Shown: in pieces, positions 1-5,688 of the stretch
How positions within the stretch are numbered: position 1 is the stretch's first letter
How the letters are laid out: each line of letters starts with the position of its first letter
NCBI GenBank assembly: GCA_017997825.1
Contig: JAGOEH010000204.1
Span: forward strand, 1-5,688
Length of the DNA stretch: 5,688 nucleotides
Source: Candidatus Delongbacteria bacterium
Lineage (GTDB): Bacteria; JAGOEH01
Direction: 5' to 3'
Translations under genes and position numbers: made by a program
Notes under the pieces: generated by a model
What the model saw: the letters and a program-made list of their open reading frames with translations, nothing else
What the model was told of the DNA's origin: nothing
The model's database searches: none

Positions 1-568
1 CAGTTTACACTACACCTATCATATTGATCTGAAAGACCGTACGGAGGAACAAATCTTTCAGAGAATGTCGGATGACCGGCGCAATGATATTCGAAAGGCC
101 GTCCGGGATGGTCTTCATACCGAACCGCTCACTAATCCTGATGTGATGTATCAACTCGTTTGTGACACCTACTCACGACAAAGCAAATCGATTCCAACTC
201 AGCTGCTCCATAAAATCCTTTACCAATTCGCCCGACCTGAAAACAGTTTTGGATATTTAACACTCAATGAATCCGCTCCATGTGCCGCAGCATTCTGTAT
301 TCATGATGCTCATACCGCTTACTACCTATTGGGGGGACACTATCGGGAAAACCGGCATCATGGGGCAGGACCTTTAGCGGTATGGGAGTGTATTAAAAAA
401 TCACGAGATCTCGGATTATCAACCTTTGACTTCGAAGGCTCGATGATCCAACCGATCGAGCGCTATTTCAGAGGATTCGGCGGCAAACTGGTATCCTATT
501 ATACGATCAACAAAGCCTGGTTGCCGTTGGAAATATTACTGAAGTTCAAAAAACGAGAATGGTTTTGA
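1..568 (+). CDS. FemAB-like GNAT acyltransferase, C-terminal part (5' end outside window)
   Basis: This is the C-terminal part of a protein resembling FemAB-like/GNAT acyltransferases (Acetyltransf_6 type), which transfer an acyl or aminoacyl group and often sit in polysaccharide or cell-wall clusters. The frame is open from base 2. The 21 residues before the ATG at 65 (starting SLHYTYHIDL) continue smoothly into 'RMSDDRRNDIRKA', the typical 'hRRNIRKA' segment of the family. The ATG at 65 is therefore internal and the true start lies upstream. Counting from that Met, the last conserved block is FDFEGS (121-126) followed by IERYFRGFGG (131-140) and YYTINK, the usual end of the acyl-CoA/aminoacyl-binding fold. 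About 188 codons are visible; relatives are usually above 300 aa. It overlaps the next gene by 10 bp, so it is probably co-transcribed with the glycosyltransferases. The acceptor (sugar, peptide or other) cannot be told from sequence. Family is fairly sure, substrate unknown. Confidence 0.8.
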   Translation, partial: SLHYTYHIDLKDRTEEQIFQRMSDDRRNDIRKAVRDGLHTEPLTNPDVMYQLVCDTYSRQSKSIPTQLLHKILYQFARPENSFGYLTLNESAPCAAAFCIHDAHTAYYLLGGHYRENRHHGAGPLAVWECIKKSRDLGLSTFDFEGSMIQPIERYFRGFGGKLVSYYTINKAWLPLEILLKFKKREWF

Positions 569-1788
569 CTATCCTGATTTTATCCCAGATGTTCCCGGAC
601 CGAGATGATCCCGTTTGCGGAATTTTTGTGCTGGAACAAGCCAAGGCGATGAAGCGGCTTGGCCATATCATCCAGGTTATCCGATTGGTTCCTTATGTTC
701 CCCCGGGATTTGGATTCCTCAAATCGAAGTGGAAGCACTATCGTTCCATTCCAAAATATGATGAGCTGGAAGGCATTCATGTTCACTATATCCGCAGTCT
801 TTTTCTTCCCCGTGGACTGCTTTTATCCGTGATGTCCCGTTTGGCCTATTGGAGGATCATCCGATTTCTGAAAGCATTTCAACCTCAACTGAACGTTGAT
901 CTGATCCAGGCCCATGCCGTTCTGCCGGACGGATATCTGGGAACCTACCTAAAACGCAGGCTTCAATGCCCTCTGGTCACTACTATCCATGGTACCGATC
1001 TGCAGCAGCGGATCCATCAGAGCCGGTTATGGCGGCAGGCTATTCATTATTCACTACACCGGACTGATCATATTGTCCTGGTCAGCCACAAACTCAGACG
1101 TATCCTGGAAAATACCTTTCCGGATCGTGATCATAGTAAAATCGAGGTCATCCATAACGGCATTGACTTGGATAAGACTAGTGCCGGCTCTCCCCAGGTT
1201 ATCCGGAAGCGATTCCCGGGAAAAACCATCTTGCTGTCGGTTGGAAATCTGATCCCCATCAAGGGTCATCGTTATGTTCTTCAAGCATTGACAGAATTGA
1301 TTTCCGAATTCCAGCACCTGATCTACTTTATTATTGGAGATGGTCCTGAGCGGTCAAACCTGGAGGAGCAAGTTAAAAAGTTTTCCCTTACCCCTTACGT
1401 GCATTTTACCGGATTTCTCCCCAAAAATCAGGTGGCCGATTATATGGCGGCCTGTGATATCTTTGTGCTTCCCAGCTATAATGAAGGCTTTGGAATTGTG
1501 TATATTGAAGCCATGAGTTTTGGGAAACCGGTAATCGGCTGCCGGGGCCAGGGAATCGAGGACTGTATCGTAGACCGGCAGAACGGATTCCTGGTTAATC
1601 CCCAGGATACGACCGATTTAGTGAAGACGATCCGGTATATCCTGGGTCACCCGGAGCAAAGCCATCAGATTGCAGCCCGGGCCCAACTCGAGATCCGTAA
1701 CAACTGGACGTGGTCAAACAATGTTAATCGATATGATCATTTATATCATGAGCTATTAAATCGGAATCCGGAAAGAACAATCAGATGA
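559..1788 (+). CDS. GT4-family glycosyltransferase (GT-B fold)
   Basis: A 409-residue retaining glycosyltransferase of family GT4, expected to transfer a sugar from a nucleotide-sugar donor to a growing glycan at the cytoplasmic face of the membrane. The N-terminal acceptor domain begins with the strand LTILILSQMFP (3-13) and the loop 'DPVCGIFVLEQAKAM' (17-31). It then shows 'HAVLPDGYLG' (119-128) and HGTD (144-147), as in TuaC-like enzymes. The C-terminal donor domain shows VIHNGIDL (197-204), SVGNLIPIKG (227-236, with K235), IGDGPE (259-264) and the E-X7-E motif E309/E317 in NEGFGIVYIE. The Arg usual in the R-x4-K donor-phosphate motif is Asn230 here, a substitution I believe occurs in other GT4 members. 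The length is normal. The ATG at 559 is chosen because the first beta strand starts immediately after it. No strong Shine-Dalgarno is seen, but the start lies inside the end of gene 1, which suggests translational coupling. The donor and acceptor sugars cannot be predicted. Confidence 0.92.
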   Translation: MVLTILILSQMFPDRDDPVCGIFVLEQAKAMKRLGHIIQVIRLVPYVPPGFGFLKSKWKHYRSIPKYDELEGIHVHYIRSLFLPRGLLLSVMSRLAYWRIIRFLKAFQPQLNVDLIQAHAVLPDGYLGTYLKRRLQCPLVTTIHGTDLQQRIHQSRLWRQAIHYSLHRTDHIVLVSHKLRRILENTFPDRDHSKIEVIHNGIDLDKTSAGSPQVIRKRFPGKTILLSVGNLIPIKGHRYVLQALTELISEFQHLIYFIIGDGPERSNLEEQVKKFSLTPYVHFTGFLPKNQVADYMAACDIFVLPSYNEGFGIVYIEAMSFGKPVIGCRGQGIEDCIVDRQNGFLVNPQDTTDLVKTIRYILGHPEQSHQIAARAQLEIRNNWTWSNNVNRYDHLYHELLNRNPERTIR

Positions 1789-2945
1789 AAAAACTATCAG
1801 TGGCTATGGTCACTACGGTTCATACCTCCATGGATGAACGTATTTTTTTAAAGGAAGCTGTCTCACTGGCTCAACATGGTTATGAGGTTTGCATTATTGG
1901 CCATCATCCCCGAGTAGAAACCCTCCAAAATGTCCGCTTCTATCCCCTGCCCCAATCTCAAAACCGCATCCGGCGTATTTTGCTGTCCCCATGGCATGCA
2001 TTTAAAATCGCACGGCAGGTTAAAGCCGATATCTATCATTTTCATGATCCGGAACTCTATCCTTTGGCGGCTATGATTCACTGGCTTTTTCGACGTCCGG
2101 TTGTCATGGATATCCACGAGCATTACGGTAAAGATATTATGAGTAAACACTGGATACCCCGCTATCTGAGATCCCTCTATTGCCATAGTTTCACCTTGAT
2201 CGAAAACATCTGCCTGCATCAGATCAAGGCCTTGATCTATGTTGTGCCGGCTATTGCCGAGCGCTACCGTCATTTCAAAAAAAGTAAGATTGAGATCCGC
2301 AACTATCCAATTTTGGATGCGTTTGAACTGAAATATAATGAACACATCGAGAGGGATCCATACCGCGCTATCTATAGTGGAGCCATTACACCCGATCGCG
2401 GCGTGATCGAATTGATCGATGCTATGAGCATCATTTGCAGGAGTATCCCGGAAGCCAAACTTGATATCATGGGGCCGGCTATTTCTCCAGAATTTCTATC
2501 TTTTTTAATTGACAAAATCAAACAATTGAATCTGGAATCGCAAATCACGTTAATCCCTTCCGTTCCATATCATGAAATGAAGTATCACTTAATAAAGGCA
2601 TCGATTGGCTATGTGACCCTGTTGCCCCGTTCGGAAAACCTGGTAATCGCTTTACCCAATAAAACCTTTGAGTATATGGCCTGTCGATTGGCCATCATCT
2701 GTTCCGATTTTCCCTTTTATCGGAATCTGATGAACGAATCGAAAGCCGGAGTATGGGTGGATCCCTCCGATCCACAAAAAATTGCCGCTCAAACCATCCA
2801 ATTGATGAACAATCCGGACCATTGCCGACACTTGGGTGAAAACGGATATCAAATGGTTAAAACCCGGTACAGTTGGTCAGCCGAAGCCCGGAAATTGACC
2901 GCATTTTATCACGAACTGTTTCAACGGAACAGTATCACTCTCTGA
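1785..2945 (+). CDS. GT4-type glycosyltransferase, DERIF/HDPEL subgroup
   Basis: A 386-residue GT-B glycosyltransferase, only distantly similar to its upstream neighbour, probably adding another sugar to the same glycan. The N-terminal domain shows the subgroup pattern DERIFLKEAVSLAQHGYEV (17-35), HFHDPELYPL (85-94) and DIHEHYGK (109-116) followed by SKHWIP. The C-terminal domain shows SGAITPDRG (198-206), with R205 at the usual donor-phosphate position, IMGP (228-231), and LPNKTFEYMACRLAIICSDFP (290-310). The second Glu of the GT4 E-X7-E motif is E296 in FEYM; the first position is Ile288, a loss I recall as usual in this subgroup rather than a sign of inactivity. The ATG at 1785 overlaps the previous stop as ATGA, and GGAAAG at 1770-1775 is a plausible ribosome binding site 9 bases upstream. 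The gene ends with tandem stops, TGA then TAG (2943-2948). The tight overlap implies one transcript with the two genes before it. The sugar specificity is unknown. Confidence 0.9.
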   Translation: MKKLSVAMVTTVHTSMDERIFLKEAVSLAQHGYEVCIIGHHPRVETLQNVRFYPLPQSQNRIRRILLSPWHAFKIARQVKADIYHFHDPELYPLAAMIHWLFRRPVVMDIHEHYGKDIMSKHWIPRYLRSLYCHSFTLIENICLHQIKALIYVVPAIAERYRHFKKSKIEIRNYPILDAFELKYNEHIERDPYRAIYSGAITPDRGVIELIDAMSIICRSIPEAKLDIMGPAISPEFLSFLIDKIKQLNLESQITLIPSVPYHEMKYHLIKASIGYVTLLPRSENLVIALPNKTFEYMACRLAIICSDFPFYRNLMNESKAGVWVDPSDPQKIAAQTIQLMNNPDHCRHLGENGYQMVKTRYSWSAEARKLTAFYHELFQRNSITL

Positions 2946-3052
2946 TAGCAGTTCTCTTACCCCTCATCATCCTCCTTCCAAATCTACCAATCACCGACAG
3001 AGAATGCCGCGCGGTACAATCCTGAAACGATCTCTTTTGTTGTTAAGCTATC

Positions 3053-3068
3053 TGTGATCCATGTCACG
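3053..3068. promoter_or_regulatory. CRP/FNR-family-like operator palindrome TGTGA-N6-TCACG
   Basis: The sequence TGTGATCCATGTCACG matches the CRP core TGTGA-N6-TCACA at 9 of 10 defined positions and is a perfect GTGA/TCAC dyad. Its centre lies about 96 bases upstream of the TTG start of the GT2 gene, directly before an AT-rich stretch, which is where an activator or repressor of that gene would bind. Regulators of the CRP/FNR family occur in many phyla, but the regulator in this organism is not in the window, so its identity and effect are inferred. A chance occurrence is possible. Confidence 0.4.
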
Positions 3069-3075
3069 ATAAATT

Positions 3076-3106
3076 TTGACTTGATTTTTCATACGATATT
3101 TATTAT
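3076..3106 (+). promoter_or_regulatory. Candidate sigma-70-like promoter region for the GT2 gene
   Basis: The AT-rich stretch contains TTGACT at 3076-3081 (5 of 6 to the -35 consensus), TACGAT at 3092-3097 and TATTAT at 3101-3106 (5 of 6 to the -10 consensus). The spacing is imperfect: 10 bases from TTGACT to TACGAT and 19 to TATTAT. If TACGAT were the -10 element, the CRP-like dyad would be centred near -43, close to a class II activator position, where a good -35 is not needed. No match to the Bacteroidota TAnnTTTG element is in place. This is a weak call. Confidence 0.25.
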
Positions 3107-3145
3107 TCTTGGCCAGCACTGAAAGTTAACGGATCACCTTTACTC

Positions 3146-3150
3146 AGGAG
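3146..3150 (+). promoter_or_regulatory. Shine-Dalgarno AGGAG that decides a TTG start
   Basis: AGGAG ends six bases before the TTG at 3157, an ideal spacing. The frame has a TAA at 3127 and no ATG or GTG between that stop and the first conserved strand of the glycosyltransferase. The next in-frame ATG (3211) lies inside the conserved VIPMYNEE motif and would remove the first beta strand. The ribosome binding site therefore supports TTG as the true start. Confidence 0.75.
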
Positions 3151-3156
3151 ATACGG

Positions 3157-4173
3157 TTGGAGTATTCGTATATCAATCACTGGCAGCCGCTGGTCAGTAT
3201 TGTCATCCCGATGTATAATGAAGAGAAGGCCATTGGACGCTGTCTGGAATCGATTATCAATCAGGATTATCCCCGTGACCACTTGGAAATCGTGGTAGTA
3301 GACGGAAAGTCGAACGATGCATCCCAGTCGGAAGTCAAAAAATGGATGAAGCAGTACTCCATCATCCGGTTATTGGAGAATCCTCAAAAACGGACTCCGT
3401 TATCACTCAATATTGGAATCAAGAATGCCGCCGGTGAAGTGATCATTATACTGGGCGCCCATACCAAAATTGATCCCCGATTTGTCAGCCTGAATATCCA
3501 TTACATGAATATTCATCAGGTCAAATGCACCGGAGGGACTCAGATCAATATCGGGGAGTCATTCATGCAGCAAGCGATCGGGCATGCTATGGGTTCCGGA
3601 TTCGGCATACCCAGCGCTCCTTATCGCTATTTTCGAAAACCGGCTTTTGTCGATACAGTCGTCTATGCCGCCTACCATCGAGATCTGTTTGATCAGATCG
3701 GTTTTTTCAATGAAAAAAACCATATTGCCGAAGATGCTGAACTTAATTGGCGAGTCCGAAAAGCCGGCTATAAAATATTCTTTACCCCTGAGATCATATC
3801 CTATTATTATCCACGAAAAAAAATCGGCCGATTAGCCTATCAATTCTTTGATTACGGAATATCGCGGGTCAATGTCGTCAAACAGCATTTGAATGCCCTT
3901 AAACTGATCCATCTGGTTCCTCCTTTTTTTGTTCTCATCAGTATAGCAAGCCTGCTTCTGAGTGCCATTCATCCCCCATTCATCAAAATTCCGGGAGGAC
4001 TGTGGGGATGTTATCTGATCTATCTGCTGGCGGCTTCAATCATCACCAGTATCCAGATCAAAACCTTCCGCTACTGCCTGATCTTGCCTATTCTGTTCAT
4101 GGCCATGCAGCTTAGCTGGGGAAGCGGTTTCCTGATCGGATTGTTCAAGACCTATAAACGCAATCCGCTATAA
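3157..4173 (+). CDS. GT2 glycosyltransferase of the ExoA (succinoglycan biosynthesis) type, membrane-anchored
   Basis: A 338-residue inverting GT2 (GT-A fold) glycosyltransferase resembling ExoA-type enzymes, which add a sugar to the lipid-linked exopolysaccharide repeat unit at the inner membrane. The catalytic domain opens with PLVSIVIPMYNEEKAIGRCL (11-30). It has the donor-binding VVVDGKSNDAS (46-56; D49, D54), then NPQKRTPLSLNIGI (75-88) and AAGEVIIILGAHTKID (91-106). The block VDTVVYAAYHRDLF (165-178) precedes IAEDAELNWRVRKAGYKI (190-207), with candidate catalytic Asp D193. The C-terminus has about three hydrophobic segments (roughly 250-271, 281-299 and 305-329), normal for this subgroup. 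Where family members usually have 'DAH', this protein has G100-A-H, so one acidic residue of the expected metal/donor site appears replaced. The start is TTG, supported by AGGAG. The gene follows a 211-bp gap, so it may have its own promoter. The family is secure; the exact sugar is not known. Confidence 0.92.
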   Translation: MEYSYINHWQPLVSIVIPMYNEEKAIGRCLESIINQDYPRDHLEIVVVDGKSNDASQSEVKKWMKQYSIIRLLENPQKRTPLSLNIGIKNAAGEVIIILGAHTKIDPRFVSLNIHYMNIHQVKCTGGTQINIGESFMQQAIGHAMGSGFGIPSAPYRYFRKPAFVDTVVYAAYHRDLFDQIGFFNEKNHIAEDAELNWRVRKAGYKIFFTPEIISYYYPRKKIGRLAYQFFDYGISRVNVVKQHLNALKLIHLVPPFFVLISIASLLLSAIHPPFIKIPGGLWGCYLIYLLAASIITSIQIKTFRYCLILPILFMAMQLSWGSGFLIGLFKTYKRNPL

Positions 4174-4191
4174 TCGATCCCCATCCTGACC

Positions 4192-5688
4192 TCAATCAAT
4201 CCATAAAAATCGTTTCAAAGTCTCGATCAGTATATAATCGTCAACCGGTTTCGACAGATACTCATTAAATCCCATCGATAGCAATCGTTTGCGTTCGCCC
4301 TCCAATGCATACGCCGTAAGCGCGATGATCGGGATTTGACTATTCTCTTTTCGAATGGCACGAGTCGCTTCCATCCCATCCATCAGCGGCATCTTGACAT
4401 CCATCAGAATCAGACTGATATCCGGTTTGGCTTTCAGAATTTCCAGTGCTTCACATCCATTACGGGCATGCAGGGTATGATACCCATTATTTTCGAGCAA
4501 TTCATTAAAATAGAGATAATTAATTTCTTCATCCTCGGCGATCAATATCAGGGGTTCACGGCGCGATGATTGGGTGGAGAGGGTAATAATCTCAAGAGGA
4601 TTGCCGGAATCAGCGGCGAATGGTTTCCGACATGGAAGGGTAAAATAGAAAACAGAGCCGCTGCCCAATTCCGATTCCAGCCAGATATGCCCCCCCATCA
4701 TACCGATATAAGCTTTACAGATCGACAGCCCCAACCCAAGCCCCCCATGGGTGCTTTTGATATCAATATCCGCCTGCCGAAAACGTTCGAATATGATCTC
4801 ATACATGGCCGGATCGATCCCCTGGCCCTGATCCCGTACCGAAAACAACAGATCATTCTCGTGGAGTTCAAAACTCAACGAAACGGTACCCCGGCTAGAG
4901 AACTTGATCGCATTATCCAACAGATTAGCCAGGATTTGAAACAGTTTAGCGGAATCGGTCATGATCATCAAGTCCTGAAGCGAGCGCTCCCTGATCAGTC
5001 TAAGCTGTACCCCCTTCTGGAAAGCCTGAGAGGCATACTCTCCGATGACCCGGTTCAACAAGCGGATCAAATCGACGGATTCATACTCCAATTGTTCCTG
5101 GCCGGTATCGATCCGTGAAATGGTGATGGTGTCATTCAGGATCGTCATCAGTTGCCGGCTGTTGTCAAAGATCATTTGAAGATAGTACTGTTTCTTATCA
5201 TCACCGATTTTGCTTTGATTCAGCAGATGAGCGAATCCGATGATTCCATTCATCGGAGTCCGGATCTCATGGGACAGGTTCTGCAAAAAGGCCGTTTTGA
5301 GCCGATCGCTTTCCTCGGCCCGTTTCATCGCTTCCGTCAGTTCATCATTTAACCGTTTCAACTCCTGATAGTTTTTCTCCAGACCCAACTGGGCCGTTTT
5401 CTGCTCGCTAATATCCCGTATGATACTGACAATATAAAGAATATTCTCGTTGATGACCCAATTGAGTTTAGCTTCGTAAAACCGTTCCGAATCGTCCATA
5501 ACGCGGGACATAATGAAGGAATAGGATTTTTTTTTGAGAGCGAATTGAAGGACTTCATGATGGAATTGATCACCCAAGATGGTGGTTACGGAATGGTGCA
5601 GGCATTCATCCCGTTCCGTCCCAGTTTCAGCCGGCAGGATTGATTGATATAGGTGATGGAAATATCGGCCCGGTTGGTCACAAACACC
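4192..5688 (-). CDS. Hybrid sensor histidine kinase/response regulator (5' end outside window, apparent frameshift in PAS)
   Basis: A two-component signalling protein that would autophosphorylate on His and pass the phosphate to its own receiver domain. Residues are counted from a TTG at 5577, which is unlikely to be a real start because it has no ribosome binding site and cuts a PAS domain. The order is: C-terminal half of a PAS domain (1-58, ending IIRDISEQK); a short coiled coil (about 62-92); HisKA with NLSHEIRTPMNGIIGF (100-115, phospho-acceptor H103); HATPase with LANLLDNAIKFS (N box, N222), VRDQGQGID (G1), FERFRQ and GGLGLGLSI (G2); and a receiver with acidic E348/D349, phospho-acceptor D393 in MDVKMPLMDG, T421 and K443. 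All catalytic residues are present. No HPt domain or DNA-binding domain follows; the protein ends after the receiver. The first half of the PAS domain lies in another frame at about 5610-5687. The gene is convergent with the GT2 gene, 18 bp apart, with no evident terminator between them. The stimulus and target are unknown. Confidence 0.88.
   Translation of the reverse strand, partial: GVCDQPGRYFHHLYQSILPAETGTERDECLHHSVTTILGDQFHHEVLQFALKKKSYSFIMSRVMDDSERFYEAKLNWVINENILYIVSIIRDISEQKTAQLGLEKNYQELKRLNDELTEAMKRAEESDRLKTAFLQNLSHEIRTPMNGIIGFAHLLNQSKIGDDKKQYYLQMIFDNSRQLMTILNDTITISRIDTGQEQLEYESVDLIRLLNRVIGEYASQAFQKGVQLRLIRERSLQDLMIMTDSAKLFQILANLLDNAIKFSSRGTVSLSFELHENDLLFSVRDQGQGIDPAMYEIIFERFRQADIDIKSTHGGLGLGLSICKAYIGMMGGHIWLESELGSGSVFYFTLPCRKPFAADSGNPLEIITLSTQSSRREPLILIAEDEEINYLYFNELLENNGYHTLHARNGCEALEILKAKPDISLILMDVKMPLMDGMEATRAIRKENSQIPIIALTAYALEGERKRLLSMGFNEYLSKPVDDYILIETLKRFLWID
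5608..5687 (-). other. N-terminal half of the PAS domain in a shifted frame; frameshift point near 5610-5612
   Basis: Read leftward from 5687, one frame gives VFVTNRADISITYINQ then SCRLKLGRNG, a typical PAS start (compare 'vfvtD..g.ItYvN.a...L.GyS'). It then hits a TAA at 5588-5586. The kinase frame takes over with DECLHHSVTTILGDQ, the normal continuation ('EELIGkS...'). Adding one G to the GGG at 5612-5610 (CCC on the plus strand) joins the halves as GRNG-DECLHHS, with exactly the usual PAS spacing. The kinase frame itself is also open to the window edge, but its translation there (beginning GVCDQPGRYF) does not resemble a PAS domain. Confidence 0.7.

Larger units (their letters stand above)
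2946..3156. other. Intergenic region between the GT4 gene and the GT2 gene
   Basis: This 211-bp gap is the only sizeable non-coding stretch in the window. It holds a second in-frame stop (TAG 2946-2948), a C/T-rich stretch to about 2990, the GC-rich palindrome CCGCGCGG at 3007-3014, a CRP-like dyad at 3053-3068, an AT-rich segment at about 3069-3109 that may contain a promoter, and the ribosome binding site of the next gene. I see no convincing coding sequence and no stem-loop followed by a T run, so a terminator for the upstream genes is not evident. The gap suggests that the GT2 gene can be transcribed separately. Confidence 0.6.

Noticed and set aside
1863-2345. 160-codon minus-strand open frame opposite the second GT4 gene
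   Set aside because: It runs antisense to a well-supported glycosyltransferase, including its HDPEL and HEHYG motifs, and its protein resembles nothing I recognise.
3007-3014. CCGCGCGG palindrome as a terminator stem
   Set aside because: It is a continuous 8-base palindrome with no loop and no following T run; likely chance.
3036-3056. Bacteroidota-type promoter (TTTG ... TATCTGTG)
   Set aside because: The -7-like element has a mismatch to TAnnTTTG and the spacer is only 9 bases, far shorter than the roughly 20 expected.
4137-4167. Inverted repeat CGGATTG/CAATCCG with a 17-base loop near the convergent gene ends, as a terminator
   Set aside because: The stem is only 7 bp, the loop is long, it lies inside the GT2 coding sequence, and no T run follows on either strand.
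4336-5352. Long plus-strand open frames opposite the kinase gene (4336-4569, 4570-5118, 5152-5352)
   Set aside because: They are antisense to conserved HATPase, HisKA and receiver motifs, have no family resemblance or ribosome binding site, and their residues are just the complement of the kinase motifs.
5527-5535. Run of nine A in the kinase coding strand as a possible phase-variation or slippage site
   Set aside because: It encodes Lys-Lys-Lys within the conserved frame and lies downstream of the stop at 5586-5588, so slippage here could not repair the split PAS domain. A9 alone is weak evidence for phase variation.
5575-5577. TTG at 5577 as the true start of the kinase
   Set aside because: There is no ribosome binding site before it, it begins in the middle of a PAS domain, and the same frame continues upstream as DECLHHSVTTIL, which fits PAS.

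Overview
The window is part of a bacterial surface-polysaccharide (exopolysaccharide, capsule or O-antigen type) locus that meets a hybrid two-component sensor kinase gene head-on. Composition looks moderate by eye (mid-40s to about 50% G+C, not computed). The style of the genes suggests Bacteroidota or a near relative: a FemAB/GNAT-type acyltransferase among glycosyltransferases, and a hybrid kinase whose linker reads 'AEESDRLKTAFLQNLSHEIRTPMNG'. No rRNA or other phylogenetic marker is present, so this placement is tentative.

Layout. (1) Positions 1-568, plus strand: the C-terminal part of a FemAB-like GNAT acyltransferase. It is open at the left edge, and its start lies outside the window. 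(2) 559-1788: a GT4 glycosyltransferase overlapping gene 1 by 10 bp. (3) 1785-2945: a second, different GT4 glycosyltransferase overlapping gene 2 by 4 bp (ATGA). These three genes form a tight, probably translationally coupled unit. (4) 2946-3156: a 211-bp intergenic region with a CRP-like palindrome (TGTGA-N6-TCACG), an AT-rich stretch that could hold a promoter, and a clear Shine-Dalgarno sequence. (5) 3157-4173: a membrane-anchored GT2 glycosyltransferase of the ExoA (succinoglycan) type, starting at TTG. (6) 4192-5688, minus strand: a hybrid sensor histidine kinase (PAS, HisKA, HATPase, receiver), open at the right edge. Only 18 bp separate the two convergent genes.

How they may work together. 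The two GT4 enzymes and the GT2 enzyme would add successive sugars to a lipid-linked or membrane-associated glycan, and the acyltransferase may decorate a sugar or supply an aminoacyl/acyl group. No polymerase, flippase, export or initiating-transferase gene is visible, so the final product cannot be named. A role for the kinase in controlling the locus is possible, but only its position suggests it.

The most notable observation is that the kinase's PAS domain is split between two reading frames. Its first half reads cleanly in one frame from the right edge, its second half in another, and a single missing base in a G run near 5610-5612 would join them exactly. This is either a real frameshift or a sequence error. 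I see no evidence of an undescribed system in this window; the genes belong to known families.
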